Shown here: positions 32,976 to 41,094 of the stretch, piece by piece | Layout: each line of letters opens with the position of its first letter | Position numbering within the stretch: the stretch's first letter is position 1 | DNA from: CAZXNF01 sp050741255 | GTDB taxonomy: Bacteria > Pseudomonadota > Gammaproteobacteria > Burkholderiales > SG8-41 | NCBI GenBank assembly: GCA_050741255.1 | Contig: JBOIEQ010000017.1 | Span: 1 to 44,720 of the forward strand | Direction of reading: 5' to 3' | Length of the DNA: 44,720 bases | Position numbers and translations under genes: made by a program | The notes under the pieces: model-generated | Seen by the model: only the letters and a program-made list of their open reading frames with translations | What the model was told of the DNA's origin: nothing | The model's database searches: none

Positions 32976-33950
32976 ATGCTGACATCCCGATGCGTTGCGG
33001 TCTGCCTGTTGTGGCTCGCCGGATCGGTCGCACTGCCGGCCATTGCGCAAGGCCGCTATCCAGACCGGCCCGTGCGCATCGTCGTGCCGTACACGGCGGG
33101 CGGCAGCGCGGACACACTGGCGCGAACCACCGCCGAGCGTCTGAGTGCCACGCTGGGGCAGTCGTTCGTCGTCGACAATCGAACGGGCGGCGCGGGCAAC
33201 ATCGGCACCGAAATGGTTGCGCACGCGACGCCCGACGGTTACACGCTGCTGCTGGGCTTCATCGGCAACCTCGCGATCGGGCCGAGCTACTACGCGAAAC
33301 TCCCGTTCGATGCCGTCAGGGATTTCGCGCCGATCACGGAACTGGCGGGCGTGCACAACATGCTCGTGGTGCATCCGGGCGTGCCCGCACGGGACTTCAA
33401 GGAATTCCTGGCATACGTCAAAGCCAATCCGAAGAAGCTCAACTTTTCCTCCGCGGGCGTCGCCAGCCCCGGCCATCTGGCTGGCGAACTGCTCAACACT
33501 GCCGGCGGCCTCCAGATGGTGCACGTCCCTTACAAGGGCGGCAGCCAGGCGCTGACTGACCTGCTGGGCGGGCACATCCAGGCCATGTTCAGCGGCGGTT
33601 CCGTATTGCCGCACGTCCGTACCGGCAAGCTCCTTGCGCTCGCCAGTTGCGGGGCAAAGCGATCCGCGGTGATGCCGGAGGTGCCCACGATCGCGGAATC
33701 CGGCTTTTCGGGTTTCGAGGCCACCGGCTGGTTCGGCGTGCTCGCACCCGTGGGAACGCCCAAGCCGGTCATCGCGCGCCTACACGCGGAAACCAGCGAG
33801 ATGCTGCGTACGCCGGCCGTGCGGGACCGGCTGCAGCACGCCGGCTTCGATCTGGTGGGCAGCACGCCCGACCAGTTCGCCGCCTACATCCGCAGCGAAA
33901 TCGCGAAGTGGTCGAAAGTCGTCAAGGCGGCCGGGGTGAAGCCGGAATAG
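32976..33950 (+). CDS. Bug/TctC family periplasmic binding protein 3
   Basis: This is a secreted binding protein of 324 residues. The signal peptide MLTSRCVAVCLLWLAGSVAL ends near IAQG; then come RPVRIVVPYTAGGSADTLARTTAERL, VDNRTGGAGNIGTEMVAHATPDGYTLLLG and PEVPTIAESGFSGFEATGWFG. It is the third gene of the hydro-lyase operon, which suggests the ligand is the hydroxyacid the enzyme acts on. It is convergent with the luciferase-like monooxygenase, 19 bases away, with no clear terminator between. Confidence 0.92.
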   Translation: MLTSRCVAVCLLWLAGSVALPAIAQGRYPDRPVRIVVPYTAGGSADTLARTTAERLSATLGQSFVVDNRTGGAGNIGTEMVAHATPDGYTLLLGFIGNLAIGPSYYAKLPFDAVRDFAPITELAGVHNMLVVHPGVPARDFKEFLAYVKANPKKLNFSSAGVASPGHLAGELLNTAGGLQMVHVPYKGGSQALTDLLGGHIQAMFSGGSVLPHVRTGKLLALASCGAKRSAVMPEVPTIAESGFSGFEATGWFGVLAPVGTPKPVIARLHAETSEMLRTPAVRDRLQHAGFDLVGSTPDQFAAYIRSEIAKWSKVVKAAGVKPE

Positions 33951-33969
33951 CTCGGATCCTTGCGTTTCA

Positions 33970-35085
33970 CTACCGCCGTGACGCGCCGGATGTCCCGATC
34001 GCCGCATCGACCTTGGGCATGACCTGCTCGGCCATCAGAGTGATCGAGCGCTTTGCCAGTGCCGGATCCACCCAGTCCATGTTCGCGTAAACGATTTCGC
34101 CGAAGTCACCCGCTTCCTCGCGCAGCTTCAGCAGTTCGTCCGCGACCTTGCCGGGTGTGCCCCAGATCACCAGTTTGTCGAGCATGTAGTCCATCGTCAG
34201 TTCGCGGTCGTCCTGCATCTCGTGCGTCTTGAAGATGATGTGGCGTTTCGCCAGCAACATTTTCTTCAGCAGCAGCTGCCAGTAGTGGCGGTACGGGCTG
34301 GCGGCATCTTCCCGCGCGTAGCGGCGCGCCACCTTGTCGTCATCGGCCACGAAGATGGTGCGCGCGATGCGCCAATCCGCGGGATCCGCGGTCTTGCCGG
34401 CGCGGCGCTTGCCCTCCACATAGTTCGCCCAGTGGCTCGGCAGCCACTGCGTGAGCAGGAAATTCGCCGACAGTGGATGGAAGTCGCGCTCGCCCATCGC
34501 GATCACGCCTTTCGAGTGCGGTGCGACCACGGTGCCGACGATCTCCGGCCGCGGCTGCTGGTAGGGTTTGTACATCTCGCCGCGCTCGATCTCGGGGCGG
34601 CTGGTCGTTTCGGTGGTGACCTTGAAGCGGTTGCCGGGCAGGTCGATCGCGTACGGCGCGCTGCGTTCCCAGATCGCGAGGATCACGTCGATCGCCTCGG
34701 CGAAAATCCTGTTGCGGTCTTCGGCCAGCAGGCCGAGCGCCTCGGCATCGGAGGAGAGCGCGCCGGGGCTGATGCCGAAGATGAAACGTCCCTGCGCGAG
34801 GTGGTCGAACATCGCCGCGTGCGCCGCGACCAGCGCGGGATGCGTGTGCGACAGGTTGGACGTGCCGGTGGCGAGCTTGATGGTCTTCGTCGCATGGATC
34901 AGCGTGGCGAGGAAGATGAAGCTGTTGGTGACGTTCTCGCTCTTCTCCGTCAGGTGTTCGCCGACGAAGGCATCGTGATAGCCGAGCTGGTCGGCGAGGA
35001 TGACCGCCTCGCGGTCTTCCTGCAGGGTCTGCGCCGGCGCGCGGTGCGCCGGATGCAGGGGCATCATGAACATTCCGAGGCGCAT
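33970..35085 (-). CDS. LLM class flavin-dependent monooxygenase
   Basis: This is a predicted bacterial luciferase-like oxidoreductase of 371 residues (TIM barrel, FMN or F420). The N-terminus MRLGMFMMPLHPAHR is a barrel first strand, then ADQLGYHDAFVGEHLTEK, LATGTSNLSHTHPALVAAHAAMFDHLAQGRFIFGISPGAL and a C-terminal VIWGTPGKVADELLKLREEAGDFGEIVY. This arrangement resembles limonene- or nitrilotriacetate-type monooxygenases. The ATG at 35085 gives the family start. It would oxidise a small organic substrate. It is divergent from Bug 4, sharing a 129-base promoter region. Confidence 0.9.
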   Translation of the reverse strand: MRLGMFMMPLHPAHRAPAQTLQEDREAVILADQLGYHDAFVGEHLTEKSENVTNSFIFLATLIHATKTIKLATGTSNLSHTHPALVAAHAAMFDHLAQGRFIFGISPGALSSDAEALGLLAEDRNRIFAEAIDVILAIWERSAPYAIDLPGNRFKVTTETTSRPEIERGEMYKPYQQPRPEIVGTVVAPHSKGVIAMGERDFHPLSANFLLTQWLPSHWANYVEGKRRAGKTADPADWRIARTIFVADDDKVARRYAREDAASPYRHYWQLLLKKMLLAKRHIIFKTHEMQDDRELTMDYMLDKLVIWGTPGKVADELLKLREEAGDFGEIVYANMDWVDPALAKRSITLMAEQVMPKVDAAIGTSGASRR

Positions 35086-35214
35086 GGGTTTCCGGTGATT
35101 CGAAAAGAGGCGGCTCGCAGTGCTTGCTGCAAGGCTCGGCCGCACGCTAGCATGCGATCTACCCGGCTTCAAGCATGACTCATACATAACAACAGTCGGG
35201 CGCAGGAGGCGTGC

Positions 35215-36207
35215 ATGCAGCAGCAACCGTTTCGTATCGGGCGTGGCCTGATCTTGGCGTGGCTTGCCGCCACCGGCAGCGCTTTTGCGCAGCCGTCCCC
35301 CGAATGGCCATCGCGTCCCGTGCGCATGATCGTGCCGTTCGCGCCGGGCGGCGCATCGGATTTCGTGGGACGCATCCTGCAGCCCAAGCTGTCGGAAGCC
35401 CTGGGCCAGCAGGTGGTCGTGGACAACCGCGCGGGCGCCTCGGGCAACATCGGCGTGGAGATGGTCGCGCGCGCCGCGCCCGACGGCTACACACTGCTGC
35501 TCGGCAACGTCGGCACCATGGCGATCAATCCCGCGGTGTTCCGCAAGTTCCCGGTCAATCCCCTGCGCGACCTGATCGCGGTGACCTCCATCGTGGACGT
35601 GCCCGGCGCGCTGGCCATCCATTCCTCGGTGCCGAGCAACAACCTGAAGGAGTTCCTCGATTACGCCCGGGCGCGTCCGAACCAGCTCAACTACGGCTCC
35701 TCGGGCGCGAGCAGCGCGCAGGGCCTGATGATGGAGTTCGTGATGAACAAGGCCGGCATCAAGCTCACGCAGATTCCGTACAAGGGCGGCGCGGGCGCGG
35801 CGGCAGCGGCGCTGCTGGCCGGGGAAGTCTCGGCTTCGCTCGTCAGTGTGACGGCGTTCCTGCCGCACGTGAAGACCGGCCGCGTGAAGGTGATCGCGGT
35901 GGTGGCGCCGAAGCGCGTGGCGCAACTGCCGGAGATTCCCACCCTCGCCGAGTCGGGTTTCCCGGAGCTGACCAGCGGTTCCTGGCAGGGCATGTATCTG
36001 CCGGCCGGCACGCCGCGCGCGGTGGTGAACAAGCTGAACGCCGTGCTGCTGAAGGTGCTCAACGATCCCTGGACGGTGGAGCGGCTGGACCTCGGCGGCG
36101 CGCAGATGATGGTGAGCAAATCGCCGGAGGAGTTTGCCGGTTTCATGAAAACCCAGACCGAATTCTGGGCGCGGCTCGTCAAACAGGCCGGCGTGGAGGG
36201 GGAATGA
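35215..36207 (+). CDS. Bug/TctC family periplasmic binding protein 4
   Basis: This is a secreted binding protein of 330 residues. The signal peptide ends near AFAQ, followed by RPVRMIVPFAPGGASDFVGRILQPKL, VVDNRAGASGNIGVEMVARAAPDGYTLLLG and PEIPTLAESGFPELTSGSWQG. An AGGAGG Shine-Dalgarno is at 35204-35209. Its stop overlaps the start of Bug 5 (ATGA), so two different binding proteins are made from one message. They share the SGSWQG-type hinge region but are otherwise clearly diverged. Confidence 0.93.
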   Translation: MQQQPFRIGRGLILAWLAATGSAFAQPSPEWPSRPVRMIVPFAPGGASDFVGRILQPKLSEALGQQVVVDNRAGASGNIGVEMVARAAPDGYTLLLGNVGTMAINPAVFRKFPVNPLRDLIAVTSIVDVPGALAIHSSVPSNNLKEFLDYARARPNQLNYGSSGASSAQGLMMEFVMNKAGIKLTQIPYKGGAGAAAAALLAGEVSASLVSVTAFLPHVKTGRVKVIAVVAPKRVAQLPEIPTLAESGFPELTSGSWQGMYLPAGTPRAVVNKLNAVLLKVLNDPWTVERLDLGGAQMMVSKSPEEFAGFMKTQTEFWARLVKQAGVEGE

Positions 36208-37178
36208 CCATGCGCGCAACCCGCTGCTTTCTTGCTGTTGTCGCCGCCGTCTGTGCGGGACCGCTGCTGGCGGCCGAGCCGGAGTACCCGGCGAAACCGA
36301 TCCGCTTCGTCATCGCCAATCTGGCCGGCGGCACCTCCGACATTCTCGCGCGCGTGATCGGCGCCAAGCTGACCGAAAGCTGGAAGCAGCAGGTCATCGT
36401 GGACAACCGGCCCGGCGCCGGCGGGCTGATCGGCAACGAAATCGTGGCGAAAGCGCCGCCGGACGGCTACACCTTCCTGGTGGCCGATCTCGGCAGCACG
36501 ACCATCACGGTGCTGTCGCACGGCAAGGCCTCGTTCGACCTGGAGCGGGACCTCACGGCCGTCACACTCATCTCGTATTCGCCGCATCTGTTCTGCGTAC
36601 ATCCGAGCGTGCCGGTGACGACGGTCAAACAGTTCATCGCCTTCGCCAAGGCGCGTCCGGGCAAGCTCAATTTCTCGACGGCGGGGCAGACCACCGCGCC
36701 GCACTTTTCCGGGATGTTGTTCACGAAACTGACCGGTATCGAGTGGACCTACCTTCCCGGCAAGGGCGGCGCGCAGGCGGTGCTCGACGTCGCCACAGGG
36801 CAGGCGGACGTCACCTTCAACGGCATGCTGGCCACACTGCCGTTCGTGAAAAGCGGACGCTTGAAGCTGATCGCGGTGTCGAGCGAGAAGCGCAATCCGG
36901 GCCTGCCGGACACGCCCACCATCCTCGAATCGGGCGTGCCGGGGTTCGTCACCGGTTCGTGGCAGGGCATCGTCGCCCCGGGACGGACGCCGCTGGAAAT
37001 CATCGCGAAGCTGCAGGCCGAGACGCGCCGCATCCTGCTCGCGCCCGACGTGAAGGAGAGATTGTCCGGGCAGGGCGCCGAGCCGCTCGGCTCCACGCCC
37101 GCGGAAGCGACGGAGTTCATGCGCCGCGAGCGCGAACGCTGGGGCGCCCTGATCCGCGAAACGAGCAGCCGCCCCTAA
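36204..37178 (+). CDS. Bug/TctC family periplasmic binding protein 5
   Basis: This is a secreted binding protein of 324 residues. The signal peptide is MTMRATRCFLAVVAAVCAGPLLAAE. The first ligand loop reads KPIRFVIANLAGGTSDILARVIGAKL, with IANLAGG replacing the usual VP-F/Y-x-x-GG, and then VDNRPGAGGLIGNEIVAKAPPDGYTFL. The unusual first loop suggests a different ligand from its neighbours. ATG at 36204 overlaps the Bug 4 stop and GGAGGGGG lies just before it; a second ATG at 36210 is in frame. It is convergent with the DUF5666-like gene. Confidence 0.92.
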   Translation: MTMRATRCFLAVVAAVCAGPLLAAEPEYPAKPIRFVIANLAGGTSDILARVIGAKLTESWKQQVIVDNRPGAGGLIGNEIVAKAPPDGYTFLVADLGSTTITVLSHGKASFDLERDLTAVTLISYSPHLFCVHPSVPVTTVKQFIAFAKARPGKLNFSTAGQTTAPHFSGMLFTKLTGIEWTYLPGKGGAQAVLDVATGQADVTFNGMLATLPFVKSGRLKLIAVSSEKRNPGLPDTPTILESGVPGFVTGSWQGIVAPGRTPLEIIAKLQAETRRILLAPDVKERLSGQGAEPLGSTPAEATEFMRRERERWGALIRETSSRP

Positions 37179-37205
37179 GCAGCGGGCGGCACGAACAGGC
37201 CCGCC

Positions 37206-37799
37206 CTACTGCGGCGGACGTGTGCCGTCCTTGCTGACCTGGATGCGGCCGGTGGTGAGTGTGCCGTCCGCGCCGACGGTGCCGCCGAAAAACACGTATT
37301 CGCCGACTTTCAGCGCGGAGCGATCCGCGGCAATCGTGGTCACGATCGGCGTGCCGTCCGGCACGATGAAGGTCTGCGCGCCGTCCTTGTACTCGACCGT
37401 CAGCGTATGGCTGCCGGTGGCCTTGACCGCGCTGACGAGCCGGGCATTGGTCATCAGCGAATCGGGCAGCAGGTCCCAGGGGCCGTGGCCCTCGGGCACG
37501 GTCGCCGAAATCGTGTGGACCGCGCGCGCCGTCAGGCGGCCGTCGGCATTGCGCATGGACGTGACGCCCACGGTGTCGCCGGGCTTGAGGTCGGCCAGCG
37601 TAATCGCCTTGGCAGTGGCCACCGCCGTCTTGTCGGTCAACGCCAGTTTGAGCTCCTTGCCGTCGCGCGACTTGACGGACACGACGTTGCCGTCGATGGC
37701 GGTGATCGTGCCGCGCACGCGCATCGCGGTCTGGGCGTCGGCCGCGCCGGCGGCGAGCATCAGTACGGCGCACAAAAGGGCATGGGGCATCGTTCGCAT
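37206..37799 (-). CDS. Secreted DUF5666-like beta protein
   Basis: This is a predicted periplasmic protein of 197 residues with a Sec signal peptide cleaved near ADAQT. The mature part has repeated small beta units: RVRGTITAIDGNVVSVKSRDGKELKLALTDKTAVATAKAITLADLKPGDTVGV, and a second VSAVKATGSHTLTVEYKDG...TPIVTTIAADRSALKVGEYVFFGG. This OB-like pattern is typical of DUF5666-type proteins of unknown function. GGAG lies six bases before the ATG. It is transcribed alone, divergent from the TauD operon. No metal-binding cluster is evident. Confidence 0.72.
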   Translation of the reverse strand: MRTMPHALLCAVLMLAAGAADAQTAMRVRGTITAIDGNVVSVKSRDGKELKLALTDKTAVATAKAITLADLKPGDTVGVTSMRNADGRLTARAVHTISATVPEGHGPWDLLPDSLMTNARLVSAVKATGSHTLTVEYKDGAQTFIVPDGTPIVTTIAADRSALKVGEYVFFGGTVGADGTLTTGRIQVSKDGTRPPQ

Positions 37800-37892
37800 G
37801 AAACACTCCGGGGGATATTGGGGGTGAATGACGGACAATAAGACGGCGGGGGATTCTATAGTAACGACTGCGTCGCCCGCGGATCGAGCAGG

Positions 37893-37920
37893 TATAGTGC
37901 GATGAATGGATACCCATTCA
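37893..37920 (+). promoter_or_regulatory. Promoter -10 and operator of the TauD operon
   Basis: TATAGT at 37893-37898 is a good -10 box (a second TATAGT is at 37857-37862). Starting 4 bases later, TGAATGG-ATAC-CCATTCA (37903-37920) is a perfect 7-bp inverted repeat at the expected transcription start. That is a typical repressor position. The Shine-Dalgarno AAGGAG and ATG at 37953 follow. No regulator gene is adjacent. Confidence 0.6.
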
Positions 37921-37952
37921 CCGCCCGCGCCGTGCCCGAAGGAGCCCGTTTC

Positions 37953-39053
37953 ATGAACACCGCGACCGCCCCCTCCGCCCTCGGCAAGACCGATCTTCCC
38001 TACGCGCGTCGCCGGCCGGTGACCGTTCCCAGCGCGTGGACGGCCCGGGAGCTGGCGGCCGATCCCTCGTGGATCTACGAACTGACGGCCGCGGAGATCG
38101 CCGAACTCGAGCGGGCGATGTTGCAGGTCAAGCGCTCGGGCATTCCGAAGTACGAGGTGCGCAGCGGCGACTTCCCGCTGCCCACGCTCGCTCCGCGCCT
38201 CGCGGCGATGTGGGCGCAGCTGGAGGAGGGGCGCGGCATCGCGCTCATGCGCGGCGTGCCGGTCGGCCGCTACGACCTCGACGACGTCGAGCGCCTCTAC
38301 TGGGGAATCATGGCGTATTTCGGCCTTGTGATTCCGCAGAACACCCGGGGCGACCTGCTGGGCCATGTGCACGATTCCGGCAACAAGTGGGGCGAGCGCA
38401 AGAACGGCGAACTGGTGCGCGGTTACCTGACCAACGCCTTGCTGCCCTTCCATACCGACACCGCCGACATCGTCTCGCTGATGTGCGTGCAGAAATCGAA
38501 ATCCGGCGGCCTCTCCAGCATCGTCAGCTCGATGGCGATCTTCAACGCGATCCTGCGCGATGAGCCCGACGTGCTTGACACGCTGTTCCGCGGTTTCCAC
38601 TACAGCCTGCGCGGCGAGGGCAACGGCGGCGTCACCGAGGTGAGTTCGCACCGCGTGCCGGTGTTCAGCGAGTACGACGGCAAACTCTCCGGGCGCTACA
38701 TCCGCAAGACGATCGAAACGGCGTCGCGCGTCGGCGGCGTCGAACTGACGCCCGACGATCTCCGAGCGCTCGCCGTAGTGGATCGCTATACCGTGGATCC
38801 GGTGCTGCGCTTCGACATGGCCTTCGAGCCCGGCGACATCCAGATCCTCAGCAACTGGACGACGTTCCACTCGCGCACCGAGTTCGAGGACTACGACGAG
38901 CCCGCGTTGAAGCGCCGCCTGCTTCGTCTGTGGCAGCAGGCGCCCCAGGGGCGCGCGCTGGCGCCGCCGCTGCGTAGTCCCTTCGGCATCAAGTCTCCGT
39001 TCCTGACCCGCGAACAGGTGATGGCGCTGGAAGGCATGGCTGTAGAGGCTTGA
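37953..39053 (+). CDS. TauD/TfdA family Fe(II)/2OG dioxygenase
   Basis: This is a predicted dioxygenase of 366 residues. The metal ligands are H167-T-D169 (LPFHTDTAD) and H306 (TTFHSRTEF), and R321 or R322 (LKRRLLRLW) would bind 2-oxoglutarate. The N-terminus with AEIAELERAM and GRGIALMRGVPV fits the TauD/TfdA fold. The ATG at 37953 has AAGGAG upstream; an ATG at 37902 lies inside the operator and is rejected. It is the first gene of a long rightward operon. Its substrate may be a sulfonate, ether or carnitine-like compound; context suggests a carboxylate carried by the Bug proteins. Confidence 0.88.
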   Translation: MNTATAPSALGKTDLPYARRRPVTVPSAWTARELAADPSWIYELTAAEIAELERAMLQVKRSGIPKYEVRSGDFPLPTLAPRLAAMWAQLEEGRGIALMRGVPVGRYDLDDVERLYWGIMAYFGLVIPQNTRGDLLGHVHDSGNKWGERKNGELVRGYLTNALLPFHTDTADIVSLMCVQKSKSGGLSSIVSSMAIFNAILRDEPDVLDTLFRGFHYSLRGEGNGGVTEVSSHRVPVFSEYDGKLSGRYIRKTIETASRVGGVELTPDDLRALAVVDRYTVDPVLRFDMAFEPGDIQILSNWTTFHSRTEFEDYDEPALKRRLLRLWQQAPQGRALAPPLRSPFGIKSPFLTREQVMALEGMAVEA

Positions 39054-40021
39054 GTCCCCGGCTGCTGGTCTATTCACCAAAGAAGGCGGGCGAAGCCGAA
39101 CAGTACGCCACGCTCGTCCGCGCGCGCTACCCGGACGTCGATCTCGTCTGGGCCGACACGCCGGAGGGTTTCGAGCGCCAGATCGCTGCCGCCGAGGTAC
39201 TGCTCGGCTGGCAGTTTCCGGCCGGTTTCGCGGCGCGCGCGCCCCAACTGCGCTGGATCCACAAGATCAGCGCGGGCGTCGACGATCTCGCCGGCAAGCT
39301 GCCGGCCTCGATGATCCTGACCCGCAGCGACGGCGCGCTGATCGCGCCGCGCATGGTGGAGTACGTGCTGGGCTGCGTGTTCGGCCACGCGCAGCGCTTC
39401 AGCCAGGCCTGGCGCCAGCAGCAGACGCGCACCTGGGCCAAGTACATCCCCGATCTTGCCGCGGGCAAAACCGCGGGCGTGGCGGGGCTGGGCGACATCG
39501 GCAGGAAAATTGCTTATGCCCTGCATCGCAATGGCCTGCGCGTGACCGGGTGGCGCAGGACCGCGCCGGCGGCTGCGGAAACAATCGCCGGCGTGGACCG
39601 GATTTACGCTGGGCCCGGCGGTGCGGACGGGTTTCCGGCCTTCCTCGCGGAATGCGACTATCTCGTGCTGGTGCTGCCGCTGACGCCGGCCACCCGCGGA
39701 TTGATCGACGCGCGGACGCTGGCGATGCTCAAAGCCGGTGCCTACGTGATCAATGTGGGGCGCGGGCCGCTGATCGACGAGGCGGCGCTGTGCGCGGCAC
39801 TCGGCGCGGGCCGGTTGTCCGGCGCGGCACTGGACGTATTCGTGCAGGAACCGCTGGCCGCGGACAGCCCGTTGTGGGGCCTGGAGAACGTGTTCATGAC
39901 GCCGCACGTGTCGGGACCGGTGATTCCGGAGGACGTGGTGGGGCATTTCGTGGAGAACCTCGCGCGCTACCGCGCGGGGCAGCCGCTGGCGAGTCGGGTC
40001 GAACCGGCGCGCGGGTATTGA
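39050..40021 (+). CDS. D-2-hydroxyacid dehydrogenase
   Basis: This is a predicted NAD(P)-dependent 2-hydroxyacid dehydrogenase of 323 residues. The dinucleotide motif is GLGDIG at residues 146-151, followed by catalytic R238 (NVGRGPLIDE), E267 (VQEPLA) and H286 (TPHVSG). Together these form the standard Arg-Glu-His set. It would interconvert 2-oxo and 2-hydroxy acids such as glyoxylate or hydroxypyruvate. The TTG start overlaps the TauD stop (TTGA); no ATG lies near. Oxidation by TauD followed by reduction or oxidation here is a plausible pathway step. Confidence 0.88.
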   Translation: MSPRLLVYSPKKAGEAEQYATLVRARYPDVDLVWADTPEGFERQIAAAEVLLGWQFPAGFAARAPQLRWIHKISAGVDDLAGKLPASMILTRSDGALIAPRMVEYVLGCVFGHAQRFSQAWRQQQTRTWAKYIPDLAAGKTAGVAGLGDIGRKIAYALHRNGLRVTGWRRTAPAAAETIAGVDRIYAGPGGADGFPAFLAECDYLVLVLPLTPATRGLIDARTLAMLKAGAYVINVGRGPLIDEAALCAALGAGRLSGAALDVFVQEPLAADSPLWGLENVFMTPHVSGPVIPEDVVGHFVENLARYRAGQPLASRVEPARGY

Positions 40022-40043
40022 ACGATCGATGAAGGAGCGTGGC

Positions 40044-41042
40044 ATGAACGGTAGCAATCAATGGCAGCGGACCGCTCTGCGCGTGCTGGCGCTCGTCGCC
40101 TGCACGCTCGGCGGCATTTCTGCGCCCGCGCTGGCGCAGCAGGCGTATCCCTCCAGGCCGGTGTCGGTGGTGGTGACGTTCCCGCCGGGCGCGGCGACCG
40201 ACACCTTCGCGCGGCTGGCCGCGCGGCGCATGACGGAGCTGATGGGCCAGCAGGTCGTGGTCCTGAACCGCGACGGCGCGGGCGGCATCATCGGCACCCA
40301 GCTCGTCGCCAAGGCGGCGCCGGACGGTTATACCCTGCTGTGGGGCACCTCGGGGCCGATGACGATTGCCGCCGCGTGGATGGACAAGCTGCCGTACGAC
40401 GTCGCAAACGATTTCGCGCCCATCGGCGTGTTCACGACCATCCCCTTCTTCCTGGTGATCCACCCCTCGCTGCCCGTGAAAAACGTGAAGGAGCTGGTCG
40501 CGCTGGCGAAGGCGCAGCCGGGCAAGCTCAACTACGCTTCGGGCGGCGTTGGCGGCATTTCGCATTTCGCCGCCGAGCTGTTCAAGGTGATGACCAAAAC
40601 GAATATCACCCACGTGCCGTACCGCGGCACCGCGATCTTCGAGACCGAACTGGTCGGCGGGCAGGTGGAACTGGCCTTCGTAAGCCCGACCGTGGCGCAG
40701 CGCAACGTCAACAACGGGCGCCTGAAGGCGCTGGCGACCACCGGCGAGAAGCGCGCCACCGTGCTGACGGACGTGCCGACAATGAAGGAAGCCGGCGTGC
40801 CGCAATACCAGTTCATCCAGTGGTACGGCCTGCTCGGCCCCGCCAGGCTGCCGCCGGCCCTGGTCTCGCAACTGAACGCCGCACTGATGAAGTCGCTGGA
40901 CGATCCGGACGTGAAGAAGCGGGTCGCGATCGAAGGCGGCACCATCGCACCGAATACCCCGGAACAGTTCGCCGCGGCGTATAAAGCCGAGCTTGCGCAG
41001 TACGAAAAAACCATCAAGGCCGCAGGCCTTAAAGCCGAATAA
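40044..41042 (+). CDS. Bug/TctC family periplasmic binding protein 6
   Basis: This is a secreted binding protein of 332 residues. The signal peptide ends near ALAQQ, followed by RPVSVVVTFPPGAATDTFARLAARRM, VLNRDGAGGIIGTQLVAKAAPDGYTLLWG and TDVPTMKEAGVPQYQFIQWYG. The FPPGAATD first loop and VLNRDGA link it to Bug 7 and Bug 8 as a recent subfamily. AAGGAG precedes the ATG at 40044; an ATG at 40029 is also in frame. It lies 22 bases after the dehydrogenase in the TauD operon. Confidence 0.92.
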   Translation: MNGSNQWQRTALRVLALVACTLGGISAPALAQQAYPSRPVSVVVTFPPGAATDTFARLAARRMTELMGQQVVVLNRDGAGGIIGTQLVAKAAPDGYTLLWGTSGPMTIAAAWMDKLPYDVANDFAPIGVFTTIPFFLVIHPSLPVKNVKELVALAKAQPGKLNYASGGVGGISHFAAELFKVMTKTNITHVPYRGTAIFETELVGGQVELAFVSPTVAQRNVNNGRLKALATTGEKRATVLTDVPTMKEAGVPQYQFIQWYGLLGPARLPPALVSQLNAALMKSLDDPDVKKRVAIEGGTIAPNTPEQFAAAYKAELAQYEKTIKAAGLKAE

Positions 41043-41094
41043 GCCGGCCCGGTAGCGCCGCCGCAGCACAACGACCAAACGAGGAGCAGGGCTG

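Noticed and set aside
37206..39080. A long minus-strand frame joining the DUF5666-like gene with sequence opposite TauD
   Set aside because: The real gene starts at 37799 with a signal peptide and Shine-Dalgarno; the rest is antisense to TauD.
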